A DNA stretch of 64,000 nucleotides, from the NCBI GenBank assembly GCA_020205615.1, contig CM035164.1, positions 123,252,307 through 123,316,306 of the forward strand, read 5' to 3'. The DNA comes from Panax quinquefolius (Eukaryota; Streptophyta; Magnoliopsida; Apiales; Araliaceae). Shown here piece after piece: positions 1 through 11,463 of the stretch. Position 1 is the stretch's first letter; the number at the start of each line of letters is the position of its first letter. Under the pieces are notes generated by a model. The model saw nothing but the letters and a program-made list of their open reading frames with translations, searched no databases and was not told the DNA's origin. The translations under genes and the position numbers were made by a program.

Positions 1-1149
1 TTACGCAAGTACCGCATGCATGGTGATATCTTTTGTTATTCCATTCGATTATACTCTCGATTGATTAAAATTTTGACTTCTATACTCCATGAAATTAGTG
101 GAATATCCTTGATATTTTGGCTTCATCCAAAGATCTTTTCGTGAAAATATTCTTCCGAGCATTCTCAATTTTACTCTGCAAAGCAAAGATCATGTTGACA
201 ATTGACGTTATCGTTTCCGGACAAATTAATTCTTGAACTTGTTTAATTGATTTTATATCATTGTCATCATCCTCATGTTTATGTTATGTTGAAAGTCATC
301 GCGGTACCTTTTGTAGTCGCATGGGATGGACTCTGTATGATTATGACTCAAGGATTATTCTGGTATAACTGTGATTGTAATGTTACAAATGATGTGAAAA
401 TTAAAAGTCCTCATCGCATGCAGCGCATCGATGGACTGCTTTTGGTACGATTATGCTATGCATTCTCTTGACCAAGGGGTTAAAGATGAATTGTTTTATG
501 GCATTGATCACGACCATTAATGAATACACAAATATTCTTCTTGCCCGTAGTGTATGGATAATCATTTGGTCGTGATACTAAAGAATATCCTCGGCAGAAA
601 TACGGGGTGATTCGATGATGTGGAATATTTATTAAGTCGAGTCTCAATGATAAAAGTGATGAAAACTTTTTAAATCATAAAAGATAGTAGATTCTTCTCT
701 ACTCGACCTTTTTTAATGGATCATTGTTCTACCGGTTAAACTTGATGTTGTTATCGGTTTAACACTGTTGAAGGCTAACGATAATTTATTCTGCATTATC
801 TTAGTCATAATATTTCTTCTCGGCTAGTTGAGCTCGCCCTTTCTTTCACTTTATTCTCTTCGTGGAAATGAGAATATACCGGACTAGTCTGGGAACTGAG
901 TGATGGTTCGGAAGATAGCATTAGTGGTCCTCACTATTTTGTGAAATAAGTGTGATAATAATTATAATGAGGACTCTTTTTTGAGTTTGTATAATCTCTA
1001 AGAGACAATAATTGTATTCAAACTCACGCTTTATGTTTTGTTGTATTGTACTGACGCAAATCTGTATTAGTAAGTTGTATTTTGATTTCCGTTACCACGA
1101 TATCTGGCACCCAAGATGGGGTGATGTATACCTAATTTGGGGGGCCATA
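1..1149 (+). repeat. Gypsy LTR family B, 3' part of the 5' LTR
   Basis: The sequence from the left edge matches 7,585-8,736 in the same order and orientation, including the ending in which a GATGTATACCTAATTT-like stretch is followed by a G run. A tRNA primer-binding-like site follows at once, so this is the 5' LTR of an element whose 3' LTR is at 6,265-8,736. The start of the LTR lies outside the window. Identity with the 3' copy is patchy: long AT-rich stretches are nearly identical and short blocks differ strongly. Confidence 0.8.
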
Positions 1150-3288
1150 GCTTGGTATCGAGCTTAGGGATATGATCCTCAAGCAAGATGTGAGATAAGA
1201 ACTAGGAGGGGAGAGAGGGGAATTCTTTCGCTAAGCATGACATCTACATAAATTTATTTGGTATTTAATCGGCTCGGTAAAGTATAGGATATGTATGTGA
1301 TACGTTAATTAACCTTGTTTTGTGGCAGTGTTTGAAAATGGCATCCGAGAATGTTGAGATTATCATATAGAGCATGAGCACCGCTGAAGTCTCCATGTAT
1401 CAATAATCAAGATAATGTGCAACCGTAGGGACTATACTCTCGTGAAAACAATAACATCGATGAAATGGTGAATGATGGGATGGTCAGAGGCTTTATCGCA
1501 ATTCACGAACAATGTATTTAAGGCAGCCCCCGCCCAAAATGCAGTAAAATCACAGATAATCCCTGAATGGTCACGCATAAGCGCTTTTAAGGAGCAATTC
1601 ACGCAACAACCATGAAAGGCAACTCCGGCCCATAATGCAAAGTAAACACTAGGTAACCTACCATTGGTCATGCGCTAAGCCCGATTCGAGGAACTGGGTC
1701 CACCAAATTTTTGGAAATCCAGAACCACCTAAGGTGGAGACATTGGATAAAGCTGATACTGTGATATTTGATGTCTTGGATGCTCGGAGAGCAAAGGTTC
1801 CATTCGCCACCTTTAATGCTTGCGCGAAGAGGAGATCATTGGTGGGAATCAGAAACGCGTACTCCGTACTGAGCCTTGCACTTCAAGATGTCTTGGGAGA
1901 AGTTCAAGAATTATTCAACGACAAGTACTTTCCCGAAAGTATTCGGCTCACATGAAGGAGGTAAATTCATCAAGATGAAAGCAAAGCAATATGATCGTCT
2001 CGCCGAAAGACGAGGCTAAGTTTACTTGAGTTATCCCTTTGCATCCCATTTGGTAGATAATGAGGAGCCGAATGACGTGAATATTTTTGAAGTTTGAAAC
2101 CCGATATACGTCGATACCTCATTTCTCAAAACAATAATGAGTATCGCGAAGTTTCAGCGATAATGAGTCATCACAACCAAAAGACAACGACCAACAACAC
2201 GATAATAATCATCTATGGGGTGGCTGGCCATCGTAACAACGATAACCGCCGTGGGGATATTATCACGCCAGAATGGTAACCATTTCTATGGTAATCATGG
2301 CGAAGATAATAAGAATGGACATTTTAAGAGAGAAGGTTCAACATAGACGTGAAGACGCGTAAGGCCAAAGACCGCTTCAAAGGAAGATGAACGCCCGCCT
2401 GGTTAAGTAAGTTTCAAATCGCGACAAGAGGGATACATCCGTCAAAATCAGACGACGAACAATCCAAAGCGTGTTTTTAATTGCGAAAGAGAGGTAACCT
2501 AGCTCGATTTTATGCGTATGGTGAAGTCGAAGTCTAACCTGATAGTGATGCCAAAGGATGTCCTGAACAAAGCCAAAACCGGTAGTTTTAAAGAGAAGCG
2601 TTTTTTTTCTCGTGATGAACATGAATAAAATTATCACGGGTATGTTAGTCATAAACTCTTGCAAGTCTATCTGAAGTGGTGAGATAACCTGTTCTACTCT
2701 CACTTTTATTTCACCTAGTTGTGTTTCAATGTTTGAAGTTAATTCCTGAGGAGGAGTTAGACTTTGATATATCTGTTTAAACTCGGTTAGAGAAACCTTC
2801 GTTACCTCACATTATTTATAAATCTTGTTCAAATCAACACTTTCACGTTACGTGTTGATCTTGTCTCTTTGAAAATACTTCATTTGATGCGATTTTAGGA
2901 ATCGATCGTTAACTACTCATCATGCTTTAAGGTCATTGGCTTTCATATTCCTAACCAACTCACGTTATGCTTCGAATTCAAGAAACCAAACCACTAAAGT
3001 CAATCATTGTCATATCGTCATAAATAAAGAGCCATGATCCTTTCGTTGTTGATTTCTTGTGGAATGAATCTGCAGATTTCCAGACTTCGATGGCGGCGAA
3101 TGAATAGCGATGACAAGTTGATAAGTATCATTGTGAGATGCTATCTAGGTTAAGGATGTAAGTCACGAGTTGGTATCAATGTGACGTCTCATCCAAGTCT
3201 TGAACAGAAGTATACTTGATTTTGAATGATATTTATCATTAATAAATCTCGACGTATTCATCAAGACTTCTTAGCCTTACCCAGCAGG
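1150..3288 (+). pseudogene. Degenerate gypsy gag and protease region
   Basis: About 1,734-2,010 reads, across frameshifts, like a retrotransposon Gag core: KVPFATF, then a WW-like position, then ELFNDKYFPESIRL and a lysine-rich stretch, the usual Gag order. About 2,740-3,000 resembles the aspartic protease/linker region and matches the reverse-strand copy near 28,600-28,900. No frame is open for more than about 110 codons. No reverse transcriptase, RNase H or integrase core is present between here and the 3' LTR, so the element is a deletion derivative that could not move by itself. Confidence 0.6.
1152..1166 (+). other. Primer-binding-like site after LTR B
   Basis: TTGGTATCGAGCTT lies just inside the LTR end. 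It resembles the TGGTATCAGAGC site complementary to initiator tRNA-Met that most plant LTR retrotransposons use. It has lost bases, in keeping with an old element. Confidence 0.65.
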
Positions 3289-5486
3289 TGTAAAGACCCT
3301 AACTTATTATTAATGAAATTTAATTTTCTCTATTTATTATTTTGCCATAAGTAAGGGGTTGATTTGATTAACGTGGATAGTTTAGGGTAAAAATACGTAA
3401 ATATTTCAAAATAAAGGTGGTTATAAAATATTCATTGTTTGTGGAATATTCGTTTGATCGTAGAATATTAAATGCTGACGTCGGAAAATATTAAATGCAT
3501 TTACTTCGCCCATGATGAATTATAATTTGGGCCCCATAACTTAAAGCGTTTGGATGAAAAAACGTACAAATATAAGTTGTTTAAAAATAACGGTATCACG
3601 GTGGCTTATTACCAATTATATCTTGAAAGTTAAAATACTTTCGCGGTTTAAATACAAGAAGACACCGCTTGATTGCCTCAATTATTGATTCTTACGTAAG
3701 AAGGCACTACCTCGATAATGGTTAATTCAATTATTAATTCGTTGAGAAGATTTTATTTTATCGATTTAATAATTGTTATGTGATTGATATTTTATATTGT
3801 TATTGATGCTTTTGATAATTGTCATTACTACGGTATTTTTCATTATCAAGAATAATTCATATTATCTCAATAATATTATTAGATAATATTATTGGCAATG
3901 TCTAAGAAAGTTATGTCTAAGGAGAGGTTTGGCTCACCTAATTAGGCCATAATGAGAGAAATTCTTATCGAAAGCCCTAACTTCCTCTGAACCGCCTGTT
4001 ATTAATATTGTGATTCTCGTAATATTATTTGTGGAATAATTAATTATTGATTCATATGATGAGGAAATATTGATTTTATGTGGATATGAATGGAGAAAAT
4101 TTTAATAAACTGACAATTGTTGAAAATTGAAATTTTATCTTTTACGATAAAATAATTCGTTTAATATATTATTATATTTTAATAATATAATAATGTGATA
4201 TATTTTACAAATCTAATGTAGGATATATAGTATACTAGGTGGAAGAGTATTTTCTTGCAATAAATATTTAAAACATGTGTTAAACATGTTGGTGGACCCC
4301 ATTTATTGAATCGAAATTTGATTATAGATCTTGTAAATCGCTTGGATTGTGGATTCCTTGGTCAATTTTGTTTGGAATTTGGAAAAAACTTTCTTACATT
4401 GTAGAATTGAATTTCTATAAAAAAGTTGTGAGTTTGAATTTTCCTGGACAAAGGGCTATTTATTATGAATTATGAAGTTAGAGGTTAAAATAATTGATTT
4501 TTGAAGTTTAATTATTTAAAATAATAAAAAACGTTTTTGTGGTTGGTTGGTAGGCACATAAAGTTGCAAATATATGCTGAAATCAAAATTTCCAAGTTTT
4601 AAATATGATTTATATAAATTTATTAATATTTTATTAAATTTTAACGCTTTTGATTATTTGGCGTAAATAAGTCTTTAGGAGAATTAAAATGAAAGCTGAT
4701 TTCTCTCTATATTATCGGTATTCTTGTGAAATTTTGAGTATACTTTAGTATTGATTATCGATCTGCAAGTTCATCATAGCTTTATATTGGTGTTTAAATT
4801 AAAATCTTGATCTTCGAGGTAAGGGATATTATTTTTTTAAATGATGATAGTATTTCCTTCAATATCATTATATTTAGAAATATTGTTAAAGTTTTTTTAT
4901 CGATGAACTTTTAAACTCTATCATTCATCGAAAAATGAAAAATAGTAGTTTGCTTTGATTCTCTCTTTAATTTTCTTTCCTTAATCCTTAATCAATGAAT
5001 TATTATTTTTCATCATTTGATGAATATTGATTTAAATATTTTGTTGTCTGAATTTTGTATTATATTAGATTTTCCCGTGATGAAGACTAACGATAATTTG
5101 TTGTATAATTATCTTAGTCATCACATAGAAGATAGTAGATTTTTATGAATTATTATTTTAATTGAGCTAGATTGAGCTCACCCTTTTCTAATGATTTTGT
5201 TCTTATTTTTCTTCTCGAGGCGAGAATATAGCGATGCAACTTTAGCGTCTGGGTATGGAATGAAAGTTCTAGAGAGAGTTGTTTAGTAGTCCTCCTCACC
5301 ATTTTGTAAAATAATGTATCAATAAATGTGATGAGGATTTATTTGAGTATATAGATATTGTCTAGAAGATAATATTTGTATTCAAACTCACAGTTTCTTG
5401 TTGTAATAATAAAGTTGTAGTTGTTTACATTGCATGTATTTCTGACTCGAATGGGTGATGTATACCTATTTTTTGGAAGCGTCACA
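3289..5486 (+). repeat. LTR family A, nested, probably solo
   Basis: It begins TGTAAAGACCCTAAC and ends with a GCGTCACA-like terminus, the same ends as the LTRs at 21,802, 23,301-25,935 (reverse) and 62,668. No polypurine tract precedes it and no primer-binding site follows, and flanking sequence on both sides looks like the surrounding gypsy element, so a solo LTR is the simplest reading. The flanking pentamers (GCAGG and GAGAG) do not match, so the target duplication is decayed or the ends are off by a few bases. Confidence 0.65.
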
Positions 5487-6252
5487 GAGAGCATGAAATA
5501 GAATTTTATATTGACCCAGTACAAAACCCATTTCTTAAACCCTCAAAATATTTCTTCAACTAAAGCGAACGTAACATGCTTGAGCGTTGACTAAAATTTG
5601 TTGAAAATTACGATCATCTTATTCAATATCATCGTGGAAGAAGCGAGCGTGGTAGGCGGCGTGTTGGGTAGAAGATCGTGTCGCGTTCTAAGTGCGATGT
5701 TGTTAACACAAAGACTCATTTCATATAACTTGCAAATGATGAAGATAGAGTTAAAGACTCTGGGGACCCACGTGAAGATAACGAATATATGAGTAAAATC
5801 GACTTTAATCGATAAAAGTTAAAACGCCATCGACTATATACGAATCGATGAATGTGAAGAAGAAGGTTCAAGAGGCGTTATTCTAGAAGCGAGAGTTCTT
5901 TGAAGAGAAATCTCAACCCTCGATTTAATTGGCCCATTTGAAATACTTGATTGAGTAGGGCCATGGCTTATAGACTGCGTTTACCGCCAAGTATGTCAAG
6001 TGCTTTCATAACATTTTAACGTATCGATGTTACGTAAATATGTGGATATTTCGTAACCACATTATTAATTTAGAATCGGACGAGATAGCGGATGATTTAA
6101 TGTATGAGATCTCGTGTTAAAATCTTGTATAAGAAGAATCGTATCCAACACTCGAGGTTATACCTCGAAGAGTTGGAATCGAAATGAAATCAATGTATCC
6201 TCACATTACGGCGTACCAGTGATACGTCGTAAATTTAGAGGGCGAAATCCAT
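5487..6252 (+). pseudogene. Gypsy integrase C-terminal / chromodomain relic
   Basis: Around 5,885-6,110 the forward frames contain fragments resembling LNPRFIGPFEILD, SMLRKYV and a YEE-type segment. This is the order seen at the 3' end of plant gypsy pol and in the reverse copy at 22,880-23,300. Many stops and frameshifts interrupt it. It lies just before a polypurine tract and the 3' LTR, as expected for the end of pol. Confidence 0.5.
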
Positions 6253-6263
6253 AAGGAGGGAGA
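6253..6263 (+). other. Polypurine tract before 3' LTR B
   Basis: AAGGAGGGAGA stands two bases before the TGTGAAACCC start of the LTR. This is the expected position and composition of the plus-strand primer of an LTR retrotransposon. Confidence 0.7.
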
Positions 6264-7093
6264 TTGTGAAACCCTAGATTTTATGAATAAAGAATTAATT
6301 TTCTCGAAATAATTTTTTTTATATTATGTGAATTTGAGATAATGTTATAGTTGTGGGTAATATTTATAAATTTTGCAAAGTATGCAAGTTGTCATATTAT
6401 ATTCGATTGGTGAGGGAATATTCGTTTTAAATAGGAAATATTTGTACGACTGCACAATCGTTAGTGGACTCCACAACCTGAATTATTGTCGGATTGAGAA
6501 AAAGCGACAAAATATTTTATTGAAAATAATTCATGGAAGTTTTACCGTTGATCTTTGTTGAACTACTTTCAGTAGTAAAAAATCTGATGTCTGCGTTGTT
6601 GCGTAGGAGCACCTACGGTATTGATTATTGATATTTATGTGAGAAGTCACCGGTTTTTGTTCAATTATTCTTTCATAGTTCTTTGACAAGTATCTCACAT
6701 TATTTGATTCAATTATTGTTGATTTAGAGTTTTGTTTTATTCACGTAATAAAATAGAAATATCTTTTTATATAAAATGAATACTTTATTAAAGTTATTCT
6801 ATAAATAGAATATATTATATTCTATTATGGATAGTGTTTTGCATAGTAGTAAATCTTTTTATATAAAATGAATACTTTATTAAAGTTATTCTATAAATAG
6901 AATATATTATATTTTATTATGCATAGTGTTTGCGTAGTGCCCGTGATAAGTGTTTGTATAGTAAAATCTTTTTATATAAATAGAATATATTATATTTTAT
7001 TTAAAAGATTTTTCTTTAAATATGGATACGTCCGATTAAAAAGTAAATCAATCTGGACCGCTCATGGATTAGTTACTATGCATTCCATTTTCC

Positions 7094-7102
7094 TATAAAT
7101 AG
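7094..7102 (+). promoter_or_regulatory. LTR TATA box
   Basis: TATAAATAG preceded by CC occurs at the same place in this LTR and in the family A copies (55,899 and 63,878), and inverted near 16,000. It is followed by a pyrimidine/purine leader with repeated AGAGA, so transcription of the element probably began shortly downstream. Confidence 0.6.
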
Positions 7103-7339
7103 AAGCTCATTCCTTCATTATTTTCTTACAGAATTCAATTAACTCTGTAGAGAGAAACTATAGAGAGACTAGATAGATGAAAGAAAAGTTTTCTTTTTCA
7201 CTACTCTTATATCAAGTATTATTTTTTCTAAGGGATATTATTCTTTTGTATTCAAGAAGAGAACTTACATTATTCCATTTCTTTATTGTTACATTTGGAA
7301 TAACTTTTGTACGTGGGCTACCCTATACTTGGTGACAAT

Positions 7340-7560
7340 CTTCTATTATTCTGTCTTTATTATTCTGTCGGTTGAATATCCTGTCTGTGCTATACGCCGG
7401 ACTTGGTTCCATTTTTATTATTCCGTCTTTATTATTATGTCGGAATATCTTGTACATCTTTATCTGTAGGACTGGTTCCATCATTTATTATTCGCATTTA
7501 TTATTCTCATTTGGAACATCCTCGATTGTGAATTTCACCGACTTCGTTCCGTTAATATTA
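7340..7560 (+). repeat. Imperfect ~60-70 bp tandem repeats in LTR B
   Basis: Units containing TCTTTATTATTCTGTCGG, then a GAATATC...GTAC segment and GGACTTGGTTCCAT recur about three times with decay. The same array is present inverted at about 15,400-15,760 in the reverse LTR copy, so it is an intrinsic part of the LTR. Confidence 0.55.
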
Positions 7561-8736
7561 TTACTGTTGAAATAACCGCTTCAATCAAGTACCACATGCA
7601 TGGTGATATTTTTTTTGTTATTTCATTCAAAGATATACTCAATTGATTAAAATTTTGACTTCTATACTCTATGAAATTAGTGGAATATCCTTGATATTTG
7701 CGCTTCATCCAAAGATATCTTTTCGTGAAAATATTCTTCCGAGCATTCTTGAATTTTACTCTACAAAACAAGATGTGTCGTGCCGACAATTTGGGCGTTA
7801 TTGGTTCCTGGACAAATTAATTCTTGAACTTGTTTAATTGAATTCTTATATCATTGTCATCATCCTCATGTTTATGTTATGTTGAAATTCATCTGTGGCT
7901 ATGGTGCATAGATGGACTTGGTATGATTATGACCGAGGATTATTCTAAGATAATCATGACCGTAATGTTACAAATGATGTGAAATTAAAAGTCCTCATTG
8001 GCCCGTAGTGCATTGATGGGCGAGTTTTGGTATGATTATGGCTATGGATTCTCTTGACGAGGGAGCAAAGATGAATTATTTTATGGCATGATCATGACCA
8101 TAAATGAATACACAAATATTCTTGGCCCGTAGTGCATGGATAATTGTGGTCGTGATACTAAAGAATATCCTTGGCCGTAGTGCAGGGGTGATTTGATGAT
8201 GTGGAATATTTATTAAAATCAATCTCAAATGATAAAAGTGATGAAAAACTTTTTAAATCATAAAAGATAGTAGATTCTATTCTCTACTTGACTCTTTTAA
8301 TGGATTGCTTGTTCCGCTGAAGTTAAACTTGATGTTGTTATCAGTTTAACACTGTTGAAGGCTAACAATAATTTATTACGCATTATCTTAGTTATAATAT
8401 TTCTTCTTTGGGCTAGTTGAGCTCACCCTTCTTTCACCGCTTTCTTCTCTGAAATGAGAATATAATATAGTTGGGACGAGTCGGGAAACTTGAGTGATGG
8501 TCCGGAGGATAGCATTAGTTGTCCTCACTATTTTGTGAAAATAGTGTGATAATAATTGTAATGAGGACTCTTTGAGTTTGTATAATCTCTAGTAGACAAT
8601 AATTGTATTCAAACTCACGGTTTATGTTTTGTCGTATTGTACACGACAATTGTATTAGTAAGTTGTATTTGAATTCTGTACCATGTATCTGGCGATCCAA
8701 GATGGGTGATGTATACCTAATTTTGGGGGCGTCACA

Positions 8737-8821
8737 TGTATAATTAAGTTGTATTTGAATTTTATACCATATATTTAACGACTCAGAATGGATGATGTAT
8801 ACCTATTTTGGGGGCGTCACA
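8737..8821 (+). repeat. Second copy of the LTR B 3' tail
   Basis: After the LTR ends at 8,736 the last ~85 bp of an LTR (from AAGTTGTATTTGAATT to GGGGGCGTCAC) occur again with several differences. It could be the remaining end of an older LTR into which the present element inserted, or a local duplication. Confidence 0.6.
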
Positions 8822-9953
8822 TAATTCACGTAATAAATGTAATATATTGTTAGGTATTGCCACGTTAATTTTTTGTTAAATGGCTAATGGATACAAACAG
8901 CTCTATCTCTTTTTGTAAATAACGTGTAATTTAATGAGTTCACCGTAAAAAAATTCAATCCAGTGATGCATTTATAAATCAAGCCCAAGTACAATGGGAA
9001 TTTAACCCTTTAAAGAATGGTCTCTTTATAAAAGAAAAAAAACTCCCATATCTAAATATAAAATTTTAAAGGTCAAAAATTATGGCTAAAAATTAAGGAG
9101 AGAAAACAAAATTTAGAGGGTTAGTTGGAAGATATAGGGAAGATAACGTCTTAGGTCGTCCAATTTGGTTATAAAATTAAGAACTTAGTGATGCAATTGA
9201 TTATACTTTCATTTGTTCTTATTAAAAAAAACACAAATGTAGCAACATTATTTAGTTATCTTATAATTCTATAAATAAATAAAATAAAAAATTTGTAATA
9301 TTTTGTCTCAAAATATAAAAATATTATAAAACTCTAATGGTCGTTTGGAAATTACTTTTACTTCCAATATTTTGTTTTTGTTTATATTTTTTGAAAATTT
9401 ATAGCAGAAAATGTTATTTGTTAACTATTTTTACATCTGAAAAAAAGTGAAAGCAAATTTTTTTTTACAGTAAAAAGTGAAAAAACCAAAACTTTTTTTT
9501 TTTTTATTTTGGCAACAAATGAACCAATCTAACTTTAATGAGTTCTAGACATCCCTCAACATTAATATGTTTTCTACTTATTGTGTTATTTTGTTTCAAT
9601 CTGATTGAGGAAGAGTTACGAGACGTAAAACATAAAATACGTTGAGGTAGGGTCGGGCATCTATGTGTAATGAATTTACCATTTACCGATTTACGTAAAT
9701 AAAGAAGGGTCATTGCATTTCGATAAAAGACTCACACCTAAATTAACGACAAAAAATAAAACTTTATTTCTATATAAAATAAAGATAAAATATAGTATTT
9801 AAATATAGTTATCAAATAATGTTTCCTAATTTGTATTTTCACTTTTTTAGTGAAAATATAAAAATATAAAAATAAAATTAAAAAGTTAAAATAGTCACCA
9901 AGCTTTTAATTTTTATTATATCAAACACCCTCAACACACACACCCCAACCTAG
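8822..9953. other. AT-rich spacer, no gene seen
   Basis: This stretch is AT-rich with homopolymer A and T runs, for instance a T run near 9,488. Its open frames are short and lack codon structure. I see no recognisable gene or repeat. Confidence 0.5.
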
Positions 9954-10374
9954 GGGTGGGTTGGGGTGGGCAAAATTTCAGTTTTTGGCCAAACCGAATC
10001 GATCTGAATCGGTTGATTCGGGACAAATGATATCTGGTTTGAGTTCGATACACGTAACCGATATATACCGAATTTTTGATACCTGAACGGAGAAAGGATT
10101 TGGCTCGTTTGGTATATGCCGAACTGAGCTGGTGTACCGGTGTCAAATACTTCCATTTCTCTCTCTACCATAACAGTCAAAAGGCTTCTTCTATACCTCG
10201 ATTTCACACCATAGAGATGGAACTCCGAATAGAAATTTCCAAACTATTCCTCATAGAGATGTCCTCATGGTAAGTCTAGTATTTGTTTCCTCATTTGACC
10301 AGGCATTCTTTCTTTTATTCACATTTATTCCCCAAATTTATCTCTTTTATTGATGTGAATTTTGATTTTTGAAG

Positions 10375-10460
10375 GGAGCGTTCCGTGATGATAATGGAAA
10401 GCCGGTTGTTCTCGAGTGTGTCAGAGAAGCTAAACGGAGAGTCGCTAGAAATCTAAATAT
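10375..10460 (+). pseudogene. Captured exon of mitochondrial-type aspartate aminotransferase
   Basis: The 86-nt stretch is open in one frame and reads GAFRDDNGKP, VVLECVREAK, RRVARNLN. This is the conserved N-terminal segment of the pyridoxal-phosphate enzyme aspartate aminotransferase (family form GAYRDDNGKP, then VL..VR.AE, then NL before the EYLP motif). It is flanked by an acceptor (TTTTGAAG) and a donor (GTGAGT), so a genuine exon with intron borders was copied. The upstream stretch ending at 10,269 with MSSW and GTAAGT may be the first exon; the exon expected between them is missing and no later exon follows. It cannot encode the enzyme. Confidence 0.75.
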
Positions 10461-11029
10461 GTGAGTGATTTTACTACTTCTCTTCTTTTCCTTTTAATAT
10501 TCTATCCGGTTGTGGACCAAAATAAAATAAAAACAGAGCATTTAATTTGGGTTTTTTTAGCAAGAGGTATGAATTTTCAGGAGCATGTAAGAGTTTTTTC
10601 TTTTCTATATGAACCAACACTCTAAACCAACAACAAGGATATGTCATTTTACAAGCACACTTTATAGTATTGCTCGCGTGAAGATACGACGTAACAAAAT
10701 TCTCTATTTCTCTGTTTCAACAATTCTATTTTTATTTCATCTCTCTTCATTCCTCTCTCACCACCTTTACCCGCCCAAATAAATTAGAATGAATCTGAAC
10801 TGTCATTGTGCTTTTCCGCTCAAATTAATTAGAATGAATCTGAACCGTTCTTGTACTTTCCCGCCCAAATTCAAAATGGGTTCTATCTTTTTAATATAGA
10901 TATGCTTGATATACTCTTGTTTCTTTAATTAGTGATTAATGTTCTTCAAGGAACAATGACAAACAAAGACGGTAGAAGAATGGAAACCGATACAATATGA
11001 AATAAAATCAGGTACTGGACGGGTTAACC

Positions 11030-11047
11030 GGTACGGTATACCGTACC
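11030..11047. repeat. 18-bp perfect palindrome
   Basis: GGTACGGTATACCGTACC equals its own reverse complement. It lies in the right end of the 9,954-11,065 element, where clustered GGTAC words are expected as transposase-binding or hairpin sequence. Confidence 0.8.
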
Positions 11048-11463
11048 CGATATAGATTCCCAATTTTGAATAGATTCTAGGGTCCTTAACACTAATATAC
11101 AACAATTAGAAATGTAATTACAAAAATAAAACACACACAAAATAATTACAAAAATAACACAACATAATATTACGTTGCTAAAATCACGTATCATTAACTC
11201 CTATACGCCAGTTACCGACTTTGCTATTTGCAACTAACCGCTCCTAAATTGAAGCAACTGAAAAATACATGCAACTTTCATATCGGAGAAATCCAAATCT
11301 TTTGTCGCGATACAACTCTAAGATCGGAAAATAGAATACAAAATCAACAGCAACTTCAAGTTCAGTAACAAAAAATAATCGTACTGCAGTGATTGTTGAA
11401 TACAAGATCACAAAAACTTCGATACAAATCTGAATACTAAGGTATGTGAGTTTAAAATTCGTA

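Larger units (their letters stand above)
6265..8736 (+). repeat. LTR family B, 3' LTR
   Basis: The LTR starts TGTGAAACCCTAG and ends GGGGGCGTCACA, about 2.47 kb. It has a TATA box at 7,094, an imperfect tandem array at 7,340-7,560 and further repeats ending in CCCGTAGTGCAT-type motifs between 7,860 and 8,180. The right part matches 1-1,149. An inverted, longer relative is at 14,303-17,500. Confidence 0.75.
9954..11065. mobile_element. Non-autonomous DNA element with captured gene sequence
   Basis: The left end starts with TAGGGGTGGG followed by GGGTGGGCAAAA and then repeated ACCGAA/GATACC-type words; the right end has a matching cluster of GGTTAACCGGTACGGTATACC words including a perfect 18-bp palindrome at 11,030-11,047. 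Plant hAT-like non-autonomous elements often have such ends, but I could not define a terminal inverted repeat or target duplication. The middle holds gene-derived sequence with splice sites. Confidence 0.4.

Noticed and set aside
3289..5486. Treating this LTR as the 3' LTR of the left-hand element
   Set aside because: It lacks a polypurine tract before it and its ends are of family A, whereas the left-hand LTR is family B with a matching 3' LTR at 6,265.
10076..10273. 65-codon forward frame as an independent gene
   Set aside because: It runs from transposon-end sequence into a putative captured exon ending at a GTAAGT donor; no complete gene follows.
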